Positions 1 through 7,216 of a stretch of 64,000 nucleotides of DNA are shown here, piece after piece. The stretch is taken from contig JASFHK010000001.1 of NCBI GenBank assembly GCA_050123275.1, positions 186,001 through 250,000 on the forward strand, given 5' to 3'. Each line of letters starts with the position of its first letter. The first letter of the stretch is position 1. The notes beneath the pieces are model-generated. The model was not told the origin of the DNA, made no database searches, and was given only the letters and a program-made list of their open reading frames with translations. The position numbers and the translations under genes were made by a program. The DNA comes from E44-bin88 sp050123275. GTDB lineage: Bacteria; Chloroflexota; Dehalococcoidia; Dehalococcoidales; BS750m-G39.

Positions 1-135
1 TTCGCGGTCCAGACGGATGTTGTACATGTTATAGGCTTTGGTCGGGTTGTCGAGCATTGCCAGCAGGAAGTTTTTGTCCTCTTTCATTAGTCGGACGGTG
101 TCGACACCCTTCGGCTCCATTTCCCTTTTAGCCAT
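1..135 (-). CDS. Small hypothetical protein, truncated by the window edge
   Basis: Only the first 45 residues are inside the window; the reading frame runs off the left edge. It begins MAKREMEPKG and contains a segment FLLAML.NP..AYNMYNI.LD.E. The start is an ATG behind a GGGGG-type ribosome binding site, about 90 bases downstream of a strong promoter. The pattern of a hydrophobic stretch, NP, then YN resembles short helical N-termini of small proteins such as LigA-like or Nif11-like families, but the match is too short to name it. Function unknown. Confidence 0.6.
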   Translation of the reverse strand, partial: MAKREMEPKGVDTVRLMKEDKNFLLAMLDNPTKAYNMYNIRLDRE

Positions 136-230
136 TGTTCTTACCCCCTGTCTTTGATTTTCGCCTCCGAGAAGCCAACGGCTCCTCTCACCCCGCGTGC
201 GGCTAGGCCCCTGTAGTGCCAAGAGGCCAT

Positions 231-259
231 AATATAGCACTCAAATTGCCTTTTGTCAA
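231..259 (-). promoter_or_regulatory. Sigma-70 promoter for the truncated small gene
   Basis: On the minus strand a perfect -35 box TTGACA (259-254) is followed after 17 bases by TATATT (236-231). The transcript would have a leader of about 90 bases before the start codon at 135. Confidence 0.75.
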
Positions 260-360
260 TAGAGGGGAGCCGATTTATCGGGAAATTTGGAGATTTTAAA
301 AGCTGGGTTTGGGGTAAAAGCATATAATGGCCGCTACTTTTACCTCTAGACATCCCTATC

Positions 361-388
361 TTGACACCGTTTATCCTGATAGTATAAT
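361..388 (+). promoter_or_regulatory. Near-consensus sigma-70 promoter of the reverse transcriptase gene
   Basis: Consensus TTGACA (361-366) and consensus TATAAT (383-388) are separated by 16 bases. Transcription should start near 395, giving a leader of only about 14 bases before the ATG at 409; an AGGTG sequence at 397-401 can serve as a ribosome binding site. This is one of the strongest promoters in the window and it drives an accessory gene. Confidence 0.8.
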
Positions 389-405
389 TTCCAAGTAGGT
401 GTCAA
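361..405. repeat. 8-bp inverted repeat bracketing the reverse transcriptase promoter
   Basis: TTGACACC (361-368) and its exact reverse complement GGTGTCAA (398-405) flank the -10 box and the predicted transcription start. The left arm includes the -35 box and the right arm lies just before the start codon. It could be a split operator, an RNA hairpin only if transcription starts further upstream, or coincidence. Confidence 0.45.
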
Positions 406-408
406 AAC

Positions 409-1983
409 ATGCCTGGATTAGATCAAGCACTTGTCGAAGAGATAGATTTCACTCTGGCACTAGGCAGAGTGAAAACAGACGTTTTGAGCGATTTCCTTTT
501 AGCTCCTCACTATTCAGCAGTATATACATATGCAGCAGATGATTTGATTGACCGCACGAAGACTTTGTTGCGTAATGGAGAATATCACCCAGAATTACCA
601 ATTTTCGTCGATATCCCAAAACGAAGTGGTCTTTCTAGGCCTGGTGCAATCCTGCTTCCTATAGACAGGCTTGTATATCAACTGCTTGTAGATATGGTCA
701 GCGTGCAGGCAGAAGCACAGTTAGACAGGTCTTGTGTATTTAGCCATGTTTTGCTCTCTGAGGACCCCGATTTTAAAATGTTTGAACCAGCGGATGAGTG
801 TTGGCAAAGCATGCAAAGAGCCTTGAAAGCGCGGTGTCAAGATACCGGATTCTCGCATGTTGTTAAGGCAGATGTCGCATCTTTTTTTGAGAGGATCTAC
901 CGGCACAATTTAATGAATTTGCTTCATTCATCCGGCTGTGATTCAAGAGTCGTTAATCTATTAGAAAAAGTCACGTCGGAATTTATGGAGAATGATTCGC
1001 ATGGGATATTACAGGGGATGTTTCCCTCAGATTTTTTAGGGAATTTCTATTTAGCCAGTCTTGACAATGATCTTAAAGTTAAGGACGTTCCGTCCATTCG
1101 TTATGTAGATGACTTATATCTTTTTTATCCTTCCTTAATTGAAGCAAAGAAGGGGCTATTTGCTTTGTGTAGGATTCTTCGTGACGAAGGATTGAACCTG
1201 AATGAAAGTAAAACAGATATACTGCAAACTCATGATCTTTTAGCAGAAGAAACTGAAATAGACAGGTTATTCAGTAGAGCGAAAAAGGAAGTTCGCGAGA
1301 TTGGCGCGGAGGTAGAGCTGGAAACACCATATGGTTTTCAAAGCGTGTGGCTTACTGCGGAAGAGGGTTTGCCAGAAGAAAAAGTAGAATTAGTTGCCAT
1401 GGAGGAATTATATTACAAGGTTTCAGATACAGAGGTAGATTCAGACAAGATTGAAAAATTTTGTCTGCCCTACTTAGCAAAAACACTTAATGACGTAGCT
1501 GTAGGGAGGTCGCTAGAAGGAATATTATTGCGGCCATATCTATCTAAAATGTATTGTTCTTATCTAATGCCTTTTGCTCGAGAAGACATTGATGTATCCA
1601 AGCGACTAGAATCAATTATTACAGATGACGAATTACCATACGATTGGTCGCTAATATGGCCAATGGCAGTTTTAATTGATGTGGATTCTATCGAGAACGG
1701 AACTGTGACAAAGGCCTTAAGAATAATGGAAGATAGTCGTAGGTTGGATGGTTTAAGAGCTTTAGCAGCGCATTTAGTTGCAAAACATGGCAATGCTGGT
1801 CAACGACGACTACTCAGGCATTGGTATGACCAAGAGCCATCTCCATATGTGAGAGCGGCCATTTTATTTTCTACTAGGCACTTGCCAACGAATGAACGTA
1901 ATAGTTGTCTAACGGCTTGGGGGAGTCACTCAATAACTAATTCTCTTATTACGAGCGCTATTCGTAACTCAGCTGGTCCTTAG
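409..1983 (+). CDS. Reverse transcriptase of the Abi/UG (phage-defence) type
   Basis: A 524-residue RNA-directed DNA polymerase. Visible motifs in order: a PK..GL.RP.....P.DR..YQ.LVD block (70-95), motif A VVKADVASFFE with Asp155 (151-161), motif B GILQG...SDFLGN (199-212), motif C YVDD with both catalytic aspartates (232-235), and motif D GLNLNESKT (261-269). The C-terminal half (about 280-524) has no second enzyme domain; it looks alpha-helical, with HEAT-like units near 440-495 and an R....H hexapeptide at 450-455 that recalls HEPN motifs but may be chance. There is no maturase domain or intron structure, so a group II intron is unlikely. The organisation resembles AbiA/AbiK and the defence-associated UG families, in which such polymerases stop phage infection. 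Its DNA is AT-rich (one hand-counted line 38% G+C against about 60% in housekeeping genes), pointing to horizontal transfer. It stands alone with its own promoter. RT call is firm; defence role is inferred. Confidence 0.85.
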   Translation: MPGLDQALVEEIDFTLALGRVKTDVLSDFLLAPHYSAVYTYAADDLIDRTKTLLRNGEYHPELPIFVDIPKRSGLSRPGAILLPIDRLVYQLLVDMVSVQAEAQLDRSCVFSHVLLSEDPDFKMFEPADECWQSMQRALKARCQDTGFSHVVKADVASFFERIYRHNLMNLLHSSGCDSRVVNLLEKVTSEFMENDSHGILQGMFPSDFLGNFYLASLDNDLKVKDVPSIRYVDDLYLFYPSLIEAKKGLFALCRILRDEGLNLNESKTDILQTHDLLAEETEIDRLFSRAKKEVREIGAEVELETPYGFQSVWLTAEEGLPEEKVELVAMEELYYKVSDTEVDSDKIEKFCLPYLAKTLNDVAVGRSLEGILLRPYLSKMYCSYLMPFAREDIDVSKRLESIITDDELPYDWSLIWPMAVLIDVDSIENGTVTKALRIMEDSRRLDGLRALAAHLVAKHGNAGQRRLLRHWYDQEPSPYVRAAILFSTRHLPTNERNSCLTAWGSHSITNSLITSAIRNSAGP

Positions 1984-2016
1984 TTATATAACTTGCGTAA
2001 AGGTTTTTGAAAATCC

Positions 2017-3192
2017 CTATTTCTTACACCTCTCCACAAACCGCCCCATCCGGCTAAGCGCTTCCTCGATTTCAGCCAAAGACGTGGCGTAGCAGCAGCG
2101 CACGTAGCCCTCGCCGCATTGGCCGAAGGCGTCTCCGGGGACGACGGCGACCTTTTCCTCGATGAGTAGCTTTTCGGCGAATTCCTCGGAGGTCAGGCCC
2201 GTGCTCTTTATCGAGGGGAAGGCGTAAAAGGCGCCCTTAGGCTCGAAGCAATGCAGCCCGATTTTGTTGAGGCCCTTGACCATGACCAGCCGCCGGCGGT
2301 TGTAGTCCTCGACCATGGCGCTGATGTCTTCGTCGCCCGACTGAAGCGCCTCGATGGCGGCGACCTGGGCCATGGTGGGCGCGCACATGATGGTGTACTG
2401 GTGAATCTTGAACATGGCGTTGACCAGCTCTTTGCTGGCGGCGACGTAGCCCAAACGCCAGCCGGTCATGGCGTAGGCCTTGGAAAAGCCGCCCAAGAGA
2501 ACGGTGCTGTCCTTCATTTTGGGCAGGGTGGCGATGCAGGTGTGCTCCACGCCGTAGGTCAGGCTGCCGTAAATCTCGTCGGAGATGACAAGCAGGTTAT
2601 GGCGGCGGGCGACCTCGGCGACTTGTTCCAGCTTGGCGCGGGGCATGACGGCGCCGGTGGGATTGGCCGGATAGCCGAGCATGACGGCCTTGGTCTTGTC
2701 GTTGATGTTGGCCGCGATGTCGGCGGCGCTGATTTCAAAGTTGTTCTTCTCGCTGGTGGGCACGGTGACGGCCTTGCCCCCGGCCAGTACGGCGCAGGAG
2801 TCGTAGGCGACATAGTGCGGGTCGGGCATGATTACCTCGTCGCCGGGGTCCAAGATGGCGCGGCAGGCCAGGTCCAGCCCCTCGCTCACCCCCACCGTAA
2901 TCAAGAGCTCGCTGTCGGGGTCGTAGTCCAGCCCGTGAGTTGCTTTCAAATGACGTGAAAGCTCGCGGCGCAGCTCGGGCATGCCCATGTTCGAGGTGTA
3001 CATGGTGTAGCCCTTCTCCAGCGAGTAGATAGCCGCCTCGCGGATGTGCCAGGGCGTGGCGAAGTCGGGCTCGCCCACGCCCAGCGAGATAGCCCCCTCG
3101 GTGGAGGCGACCAAATCGAAGAAGCGCCTGATTCCCGAAGGCGTTATCTTGTTGACTATCTGCGAGGTGACTCCCTTTACCCTTGTCGACAT
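2017..3192 (-). CDS. Class I/II PLP-dependent aminotransferase
   Basis: A 391-residue fold-type I aminotransferase of the aspartate aminotransferase family. The PLP lysine is Lys238 in SKAYAMTGWRLGY, with Asn177 in the PANPTG loop, Asp205/Tyr208 in SDEIYGS and the substrate-carboxylate arginine region near 246. It probably transfers an amino group between an amino acid (aspartate, aromatic or branched) and 2-oxoglutarate; the substrate cannot be read from sequence. It starts 10 bases after the Lrp-type regulator, so the two are co-transcribed and the regulator may sense the amino acid. The 3' end faces the reverse transcriptase gene with 33 bases between them. Confidence 0.9.
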   Translation of the reverse strand: MSTRVKGVTSQIVNKITPSGIRRFFDLVASTEGAISLGVGEPDFATPWHIREAAIYSLEKGYTMYTSNMGMPELRRELSRHLKATHGLDYDPDSELLITVGVSEGLDLACRAILDPGDEVIMPDPHYVAYDSCAVLAGGKAVTVPTSEKNNFEISAADIAANINDKTKAVMLGYPANPTGAVMPRAKLEQVAEVARRHNLLVISDEIYGSLTYGVEHTCIATLPKMKDSTVLLGGFSKAYAMTGWRLGYVAASKELVNAMFKIHQYTIMCAPTMAQVAAIEALQSGDEDISAMVEDYNRRRLVMVKGLNKIGLHCFEPKGAFYAFPSIKSTGLTSEEFAEKLLIEEKVAVVPGDAFGQCGEGYVRCCYATSLAEIEEALSRMGRFVERCKK

Positions 3193-3202
3193 CTAAATTC
3201 CT

Positions 3203-3685
3203 CTAGAGGATTACCGGCTGGCGCTTGACCTCTTCACCGTCGCCCAGTATCTCGCCGTCCTCCTTGTATCTTTTGAGCATGAAGTGAGTGGTGGTGCCGT
3301 TGATGCCCTCGATGGGCGCCAGCTTCTTGGTGACGAATTCGGCGACCTCGTGCATGGTCTTGCCGGTGACGATGACCAGCAAATCATAGGTGCCCGAGAG
3401 CAGGTATACCGACCGCGCCTGGGGAAAGCGGTAGATGCGCTCGGCGATGGAGTCGAAGCCGACGTCGCGCTGCGGTGAAAGCCTGACCTCGATGAGGGCG
3501 CTTACCTCTTCGTTGCCCGCCTTGTCCCAGTTGACGATGGTCTTGTACTTGACGATGGTCTTGTCGGCCTCCGCCTTCTTGATGAGCTTGCTCACCTCAT
3601 CGGCGCTGCCGCCGGTCATGGTGGCGATCTGTTTGGGCGGCGTCCGGGCGTCGTTTTCCAGGATCTTTAAGATTTCCTTCAGCAT
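3203..3685 (-). CDS. Lrp/AsnC-family transcriptional regulator
   Basis: A 160-residue feast/famine regulator: N-terminal winged helix-turn-helix (about 1-60, MLKEILKILENDARTPPKQI) and C-terminal RAM-type ligand domain (SGTYDLLVIVTG, about 95-150). The ATG at 3685 is preferred to the upstream in-frame start at 3715 because AAGGAG lies at the right distance from it and because the neighbouring gene stops at 3697. It is followed directly by the aminotransferase, an arrangement typical of a local regulator of amino-acid metabolism. Confidence 0.88.
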   Translation of the reverse strand: MLKEILKILENDARTPPKQIATMTGGSADEVSKLIKKAEADKTIVKYKTIVNWDKAGNEEVSALIEVRLSPQRDVGFDSIAERIYRFPQARSVYLLSGTYDLLVIVTGKTMHEVAEFVTKKLAPIEGINGTTTHFMLKRYKEDGEILGDGEEVKRQPVIL

Positions 3686-3696
3686 GGCTAACTCCT

Positions 3697-3954
3697 TCAG
3701 TCGGTTAGCGACCATTTATCTTGGGACTCATTATAGCATAGCTGGAAAAGTTTGTTGTCTTTTGTCCTGACCCGGAAGTTACGTGTGCCCGGCCCCCGCC
3801 ACTCCGCCTCCACCTCGGCTACCCGGTACTCTTTGCCTTCCAGGGTGAAAGACAGGGGCCTTTCCGCGTAGCTTTGCCCCGAGTAGCACTTGACTTCGAG
3901 GCTATCGGCTCTTGACCTTCTTGAAGATGACCCCTTCCCGTTGCATGTCGACAT
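3697..3954 (-). CDS. Small conserved hypothetical protein
   Basis: An 85-residue protein whose core (from about residue 19) reads LEVKCYSG.SYAERP..F and later FRVRT.D...F.L.YNE..D.WSL, a compact beta-rich pattern that resembles DUF6504-type small domains; I am not certain of the family. The only standard start in frame is the ATG at 3954, which makes the first 17 residues overlap the end of the upstream zinc-ribbon gene; that Ser/Arg-rich stretch looks non-native, so a non-canonical start after 3902 is possible. The next gene begins 11 bases downstream. Confidence 0.65.
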   Translation of the reverse strand: MSTCNGKGSSSRRSRADSLEVKCYSGQSYAERPLSFTLEGKEYRVAEVEAEWRGPGTRNFRVRTKDNKLFQLCYNESQDKWSLTD

Positions 3955-4384
3955 CGGTCACCTCCCAACCGGCTTCCAGCCAGGACATCGCCTGCGGGTG
4001 CTTGCGGTCGTTGGCCCACCAGTCCTTGAAGGTATAGGCGGCCGTTTCCAGCTCGAACTTGAGGATGGTCTCGATGTAGCCGAAGGTGAGGTTGAGCTGG
4101 CTGGCTCTATAGCTGGCCAGAAAGTCCCTTAATGGGTTGTAGCGGGCGACGCTCTCCACATCCACCATGTCCTCCCCGACGCGATAGAGGGGGTTGCTGC
4201 TGGCACCGGCGGGGCTTTCGGCTCCCCGCTGCACCACCTCGTAGTTCCTCAGCTTGGAGTCGTAGAGCCTTACCTTCAACAGCGACTTGCACGCCGGGCA
4301 GCTTATCTGGCCGTCGTAGTTATCGGTGTCGATAAAAGACGGTACCTCGATGACTTTATCGCAAACCAGACAGTTTATCTCCAT
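3902..4384 (-). CDS. Zinc-ribbon protein of unknown function
   Basis: About 160 residues. The N-terminus MEINCLVCDKVIEVP...ISCPACKSLLKV carries two CxxC pairs about 25 residues apart, a typical zinc ribbon; the rest (about 40-160) is charged and has no signature I recognise. The start is taken at the ATG 4384 behind GGAG rather than the TTG seven codons upstream. It overlaps the upstream AT-rich orphan gene by 29 bases and the downstream small gene by 53 bases, so the three are probably translated from one message. It could bind nucleic acid or simply be structural. Confidence 0.7.
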   Translation of the reverse strand: MEINCLVCDKVIEVPSFIDTDNYDGQISCPACKSLLKVRLYDSKLRNYEVVQRGAESPAGASSNPLYRVGEDMVDVESVARYNPLRDFLASYRASQLNLTFGYIETILKFELETAAYTFKDWWANDRKHPQAMSWLEAGWEVTDVDMQREGVIFKKVKSR

Positions 4385-5222
4385 TGCTCGCTCCGTTTTC
4401 CCCAAATTCTTGTTTAAATTTTTCGAAATCTTCTTTAGACGGTGGCATCCAGTATATAACGTATCGAAAACCTACTAGAGGGTTTTCAATCTTAAAATAA
4501 CCTCCTCGCTGTGTCCGCGTAAAGCAATTTTTCTTATCCTTAAGCTCTACGGCGTTTATAAACTCTGTTGCTCCAGCGAACACGGCAAAGTACGTTTCAA
4601 CTTGGTATCCTTCAGGGAATTCTATTTCTGCTTCAATAGTATCTGTTGGAAAAGTAACATCGTGAAAGTAGTACTCCGCTTTGAATATCTTTTCTTTGCT
4701 TAATTCTTCCAATTCCTCTCGTGTCATAGAGAACATCTTTGAGAAAGCAATTTCGTACTCGTAGTCTATTTCACCTTCATTAGGTGATAACCCACCGCCC
4801 ATAATATCAATAGAGAACTCACATGTTTGTCGAGTTTTACCAACGTCGCGTACGTGCAACTCAATGTCTCGGGGATTGCTTGGAGATTTAGATATTATTC
4901 TTGGCTCCTGCACTATTGTTCCTTGCGGATGGTCTGTTGAGACTTTTCCCGGAATATGGAGTAATTGAACATTTTGGGCCTTTGCACCTCGCCTCTCCGC
5001 TCTTATGTATGTTAGACCATCAGGATTCTTAATTGTTACCTTTGTTTTAGCGATTTTTTCTGTGAAACCCCATCGGTCTCTTATTAGGTCGTGAATCGCT
5101 CTAGCTGCTGATTCCGCTCTATGGACTTGCTGGTTTTTTCTATTATTTAGTATAGCTACAAATATGCCGCCAGCTATAATCGCTACCCCTTCTATAATTG
5201 CAGCTATTATTGCTGGATCCAT
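4356..5222 (-). CDS. Membrane-anchored orphan protein, AT-rich
   Basis: A 288-residue protein with one N-terminal membrane helix (about 3-25, AIIAAIIEGVAIIAGGIFVA) followed by NNRK, suggesting the large C-terminal part is cytoplasmic. Residues about 50-265 look beta-rich and end in GFRYVIYWMPP. I do not recognise the family. Its DNA is much poorer in G+C than its neighbours (hand-counted lines 32-45%), and it lies between gatA (19-base gap) and the zinc-ribbon gene (29-base overlap) without breaking either, as expected for a recently acquired cargo gene. The ribosome binding site is GGGGAG upstream of ATG 5222. Confidence 0.7.
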   Translation of the reverse strand: MDPAIIAAIIEGVAIIAGGIFVAILNNRKNQQVHRAESAARAIHDLIRDRWGFTEKIAKTKVTIKNPDGLTYIRAERRGAKAQNVQLLHIPGKVSTDHPQGTIVQEPRIISKSPSNPRDIELHVRDVGKTRQTCEFSIDIMGGGLSPNEGEIDYEYEIAFSKMFSMTREELEELSKEKIFKAEYYFHDVTFPTDTIEAEIEFPEGYQVETYFAVFAGATEFINAVELKDKKNCFTRTQRGGYFKIENPLVGFRYVIYWMPPSKEDFEKFKQEFGENGASNGDKLSGLR

Positions 5223-5241
5223 AACCCCGACTCCCCTGGAG

Positions 5242-6693
5242 TTACACTTTAGCCCTCATCTTGTGCCACTCGGTGGCCTGCTCGTAGGCGTAGGCGACCT
5301 TCAAAATGGCCTCCTCGCCGAAGGGCTTGCCGATAATCTGCATCCCGATGGGCAGCCCGTTGCCGAAGCCGGCGGGGATGGAAACACCGGGCACACCGGC
5401 GATGTTTATGGGCAAAGTGCAAACGTCGCTTAAATACATCTGCACCGGGTCGTCGAGCTTTTCCCCGATTTTGAAGGGGACGGTGGGGGAGGTGGGAGTA
5501 ATCAGGGCGTCGTATTTGGTGAAAGCCTGGTCGAACTCTCTTCTTATCAAAGTGCGCACCTTCTGGGCTTTGAGGTAATAAGCGTCGTAGTAGCCCGCCG
5601 AGAGCGCGTAGGTGCCCAGCATAATGCGCCGCTTGACCTCGTCGCCGAAGCCGTACTGGCGCGTTTTTTCCATGGCCTCCCACATGCTGTCGGTGTCGCG
5701 GAAGGCGAAGCCGTACTTGACGCCGTCATAGCGGGCCAGGTTGGCCGAGGCCTCCGAGGGGGCGATGATGTAATAGACGGACAGGGCGTAGGGAGTGCTG
5801 GGCAGCGAGGTTTCCTCCACTTTAGCTCCCAGCCCCTCCAGCTTGGTTATAGCGTCTTTTAAGGCTTTTTCTACCTCGGGCTGCATCCCCTTGACGAAAT
5901 ACTCCTGGGGCACGCCCAGCTTCATCCCTTTCAGGTCGCCGTCCAGGCATTTTGTGTAGTCGGGCACGGGCTGGGGCACCGAGGTCGAGTCTCTATCGTC
6001 GAAGCCGGCGATGGCGTTTAAGACCAGCGCGCAGTCGGTAACGTCCTTGGTCAGTGGCCCGATCTGGTCGAGCGAGCTGGCGAAGGCGACCAGACCGAAG
6101 CGGCTCACCCGCCCGTAGGTCGGCTTCATGCCCACCACGCTGCAAAAGCCGGCTGGCTGCCGGATGCTGCCCCCCGTGTCCGAGCCCAGAGCGAAAACGC
6201 ATTCATCGGCGGCTACCGACACCGCCGAGCCGCCGCTGGAGCCGCCGGGAACCCGGTCCAGGTCCCAGGGGTTGTGGGTGGGGAAAAAGGCCGAGTGCTC
6301 GGTGGAAGAGCCCATGGCGAACTCGTCCATGTTGGCCTTGCCCAGCGTCACCGCCCCGCATTGGTTCAGCTTCTCGACGACGGTGGCGTCGTAGGGCGGC
6401 ACGAAGTTCTCCAGCATTTTGGAAGAGCAGGTCGTTTTTATTCCCTGGGTGCAGAGCACGTCCTTGAGCACTACGGGGACGCCCGTCAGCGGCGCGATGT
6501 CGCCTTTAGCGATGCGCTCGTCGGCGTCCTTGGCCTGCTTCAGGGCCAGCTCGCCGGTGACGCTCACCAGCGCCTTGAGGCTGGGCTCTAGCTTCGCAAT
6601 GCGCTCCAGGAAAGCTTTGGTCAGCTCCGCCGAGGAAATCTTTTTGGCTTTAAGCTGCTCGTGCGCTTCGTGGATGGTAAGGCCGGTATTCAT
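5242..6693 (-). CDS. gatA: Aspartyl/glutamyl-tRNA amidotransferase subunit A
   Basis: A 483-residue amidase that releases ammonia from glutamine so that the GatCAB complex can convert Glu-tRNA(Gln) or Asp-tRNA(Asn) to the correct aminoacyl-tRNA. The Ser-cisSer-Lys catalytic triad is complete: Lys77 in VVLKDVL, Ser152 in PGGSSGGSA and Ser176 in DTGGSIRQPA. Full family length. Its ATG overlaps the gatC stop by four bases (translational coupling). gatB is not in the window. Confidence 0.96.
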   Translation of the reverse strand: MNTGLTIHEAHEQLKAKKISSAELTKAFLERIAKLEPSLKALVSVTGELALKQAKDADERIAKGDIAPLTGVPVVLKDVLCTQGIKTTCSSKMLENFVPPYDATVVEKLNQCGAVTLGKANMDEFAMGSSTEHSAFFPTHNPWDLDRVPGGSSGGSAVSVAADECVFALGSDTGGSIRQPAGFCSVVGMKPTYGRVSRFGLVAFASSLDQIGPLTKDVTDCALVLNAIAGFDDRDSTSVPQPVPDYTKCLDGDLKGMKLGVPQEYFVKGMQPEVEKALKDAITKLEGLGAKVEETSLPSTPYALSVYYIIAPSEASANLARYDGVKYGFAFRDTDSMWEAMEKTRQYGFGDEVKRRIMLGTYALSAGYYDAYYLKAQKVRTLIRREFDQAFTKYDALITPTSPTVPFKIGEKLDDPVQMYLSDVCTLPINIAGVPGVSIPAGFGNGLPIGMQIIGKPFGEEAILKVAYAYEQATEWHKMRAKV

Positions 6694-6977
6694 TCCAGCA
6701 CCGCCTTTACCCGGAAATACTCCCCCTCTTTACGCGGCGCGTTGGCCAAAGTCTCCTCCTGGGGCAGTGACGGTTTTGTCTTGTCGTCCTTGGTCACGTT
6801 CTGCAGGGGGATGGACTGGGCGGTGGGGGGAACGCCGGTGGTGTCTACCTGCTGCAAAGCTTCGAAGTGCTCCAGGATATTGGAGAGCTGCTCCCGCAGG
6901 CGGTCGACGTCTTCGTCGGTCAGGCCCACCCGCGCCAGGCGGGCGATGTGCAATACTTCTTCGCGGCTCAGCTTCAT
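6690..6977 (-). CDS. gatC: Aspartyl/glutamyl-tRNA amidotransferase subunit C
   Basis: A 95-residue GatC, the small stabilising subunit of GatCAB; MKLSREEVLHIARLARVGLTDED is the classic N-terminus and the C-terminus ends in GEYFRVKAVLE. The ATG at 6977 is chosen over an in-frame start at 7016 because the shorter form matches the family and because a promoter -10 box lies between the two. The message is predicted to be nearly leaderless. Confidence 0.95.
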   Translation of the reverse strand: MKLSREEVLHIARLARVGLTDEDVDRLREQLSNILEHFEALQQVDTTGVPPTAQSIPLQNVTKDDKTKPSLPQEETLANAPRKEGEYFRVKAVLE

Positions 6978-6986
6978 AATGGGGTC

Positions 6987-7016
6987 ATTATAGCACTCAT
7001 ATTTGAGAGCGGGCAA
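6987..7016 (-). promoter_or_regulatory. Extended -10 promoter of gatCA
   Basis: On the minus strand TTGCCC (7016-7011), an 18-base spacer ending in TGC and a perfect TATAAT (6992-6987). Only nine bases separate the -10 box from the gatC ATG, so the 5' leader is about two or three bases. Confidence 0.7.
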
Positions 7017-7071
7017 CAGAGATGATTTTACCCGCCCCGGCCCTGTTTTCAGCGCCTCTTGACAACCTTGA

Positions 7072-7100
7072 TTGTAAAACTGTGGACTTTATGCTATAGT
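7072..7100 (+). promoter_or_regulatory. Extended -10 promoter of the zinc-ribbon/RRM cluster
   Basis: TTGTAA (7072-7077), 17-base spacer ending in TGC, and TATAGT (7095-7100). Transcription should begin near 7107, leaving a leader of about 110 bases that contains two hairpins. Confidence 0.6.
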
Positions 7101-7128
7101 TAACATAAGTTCCAGTTTAGGTTGTAAC

Positions 7129-7145
7129 AAGCTTCTCGGAAGCTT
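7129..7145 (+). other. Small hairpin in the leader of the zinc-ribbon gene
   Basis: AAGCTTC-TCG-GAAGCTT forms a 7-bp stem with a three-base loop about 20 bases after the predicted transcription start. It may stabilise the 5' end or be part of a larger leader fold with the hairpin at 7169-7216. Confidence 0.45.
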
Positions 7146-7168
7146 CTTTAGATAGAGCCTTCTTAAGT

Positions 7169-7216
7169 ATTGGATGACCCGAACTCTAACTAACTAAAGA
7201 GAGGAGGTCATCCAAT
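7169..7216 (+). promoter_or_regulatory. Leader hairpin masking ribosome binding site and start codon
   Basis: ATTGGATGACC (7169-7179) is the exact reverse complement of GGTCATCCAAT (7206-7216). The 3' arm begins at the last two bases of the GAGGAGG ribosome binding site (7201-7207) and ends on the first base of the TTG start codon, while the rest of the Shine-Dalgarno sequence sits in the loop. Such a fold would hinder initiation until melted, as in RNA thermometers or other translational switches. Confidence 0.55.

Noticed and set aside
136..408. Retron msr-msd RNA upstream of the RT
   Set aside because: No inverted-repeat pair with a priming-guanosine arrangement could be made out; the short RT leader leaves no room inside its own transcript.
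409..1983. RT as a group II intron maturase
   Set aside because: No maturase X or HNH domain after the RT and no intron domain V-like hairpin seen downstream.
2251..2958. Long plus-strand frame opposite the aminotransferase
   Set aside because: Gly/Asp/His-rich composition is the mirror of a GC-rich coding strand; the opposite strand has all aminotransferase motifs.
4384..4405. TTG start for the zinc-ribbon gene
   Set aside because: The ATG seven codons later has GGAG at good distance and fits the conserved N-terminus.
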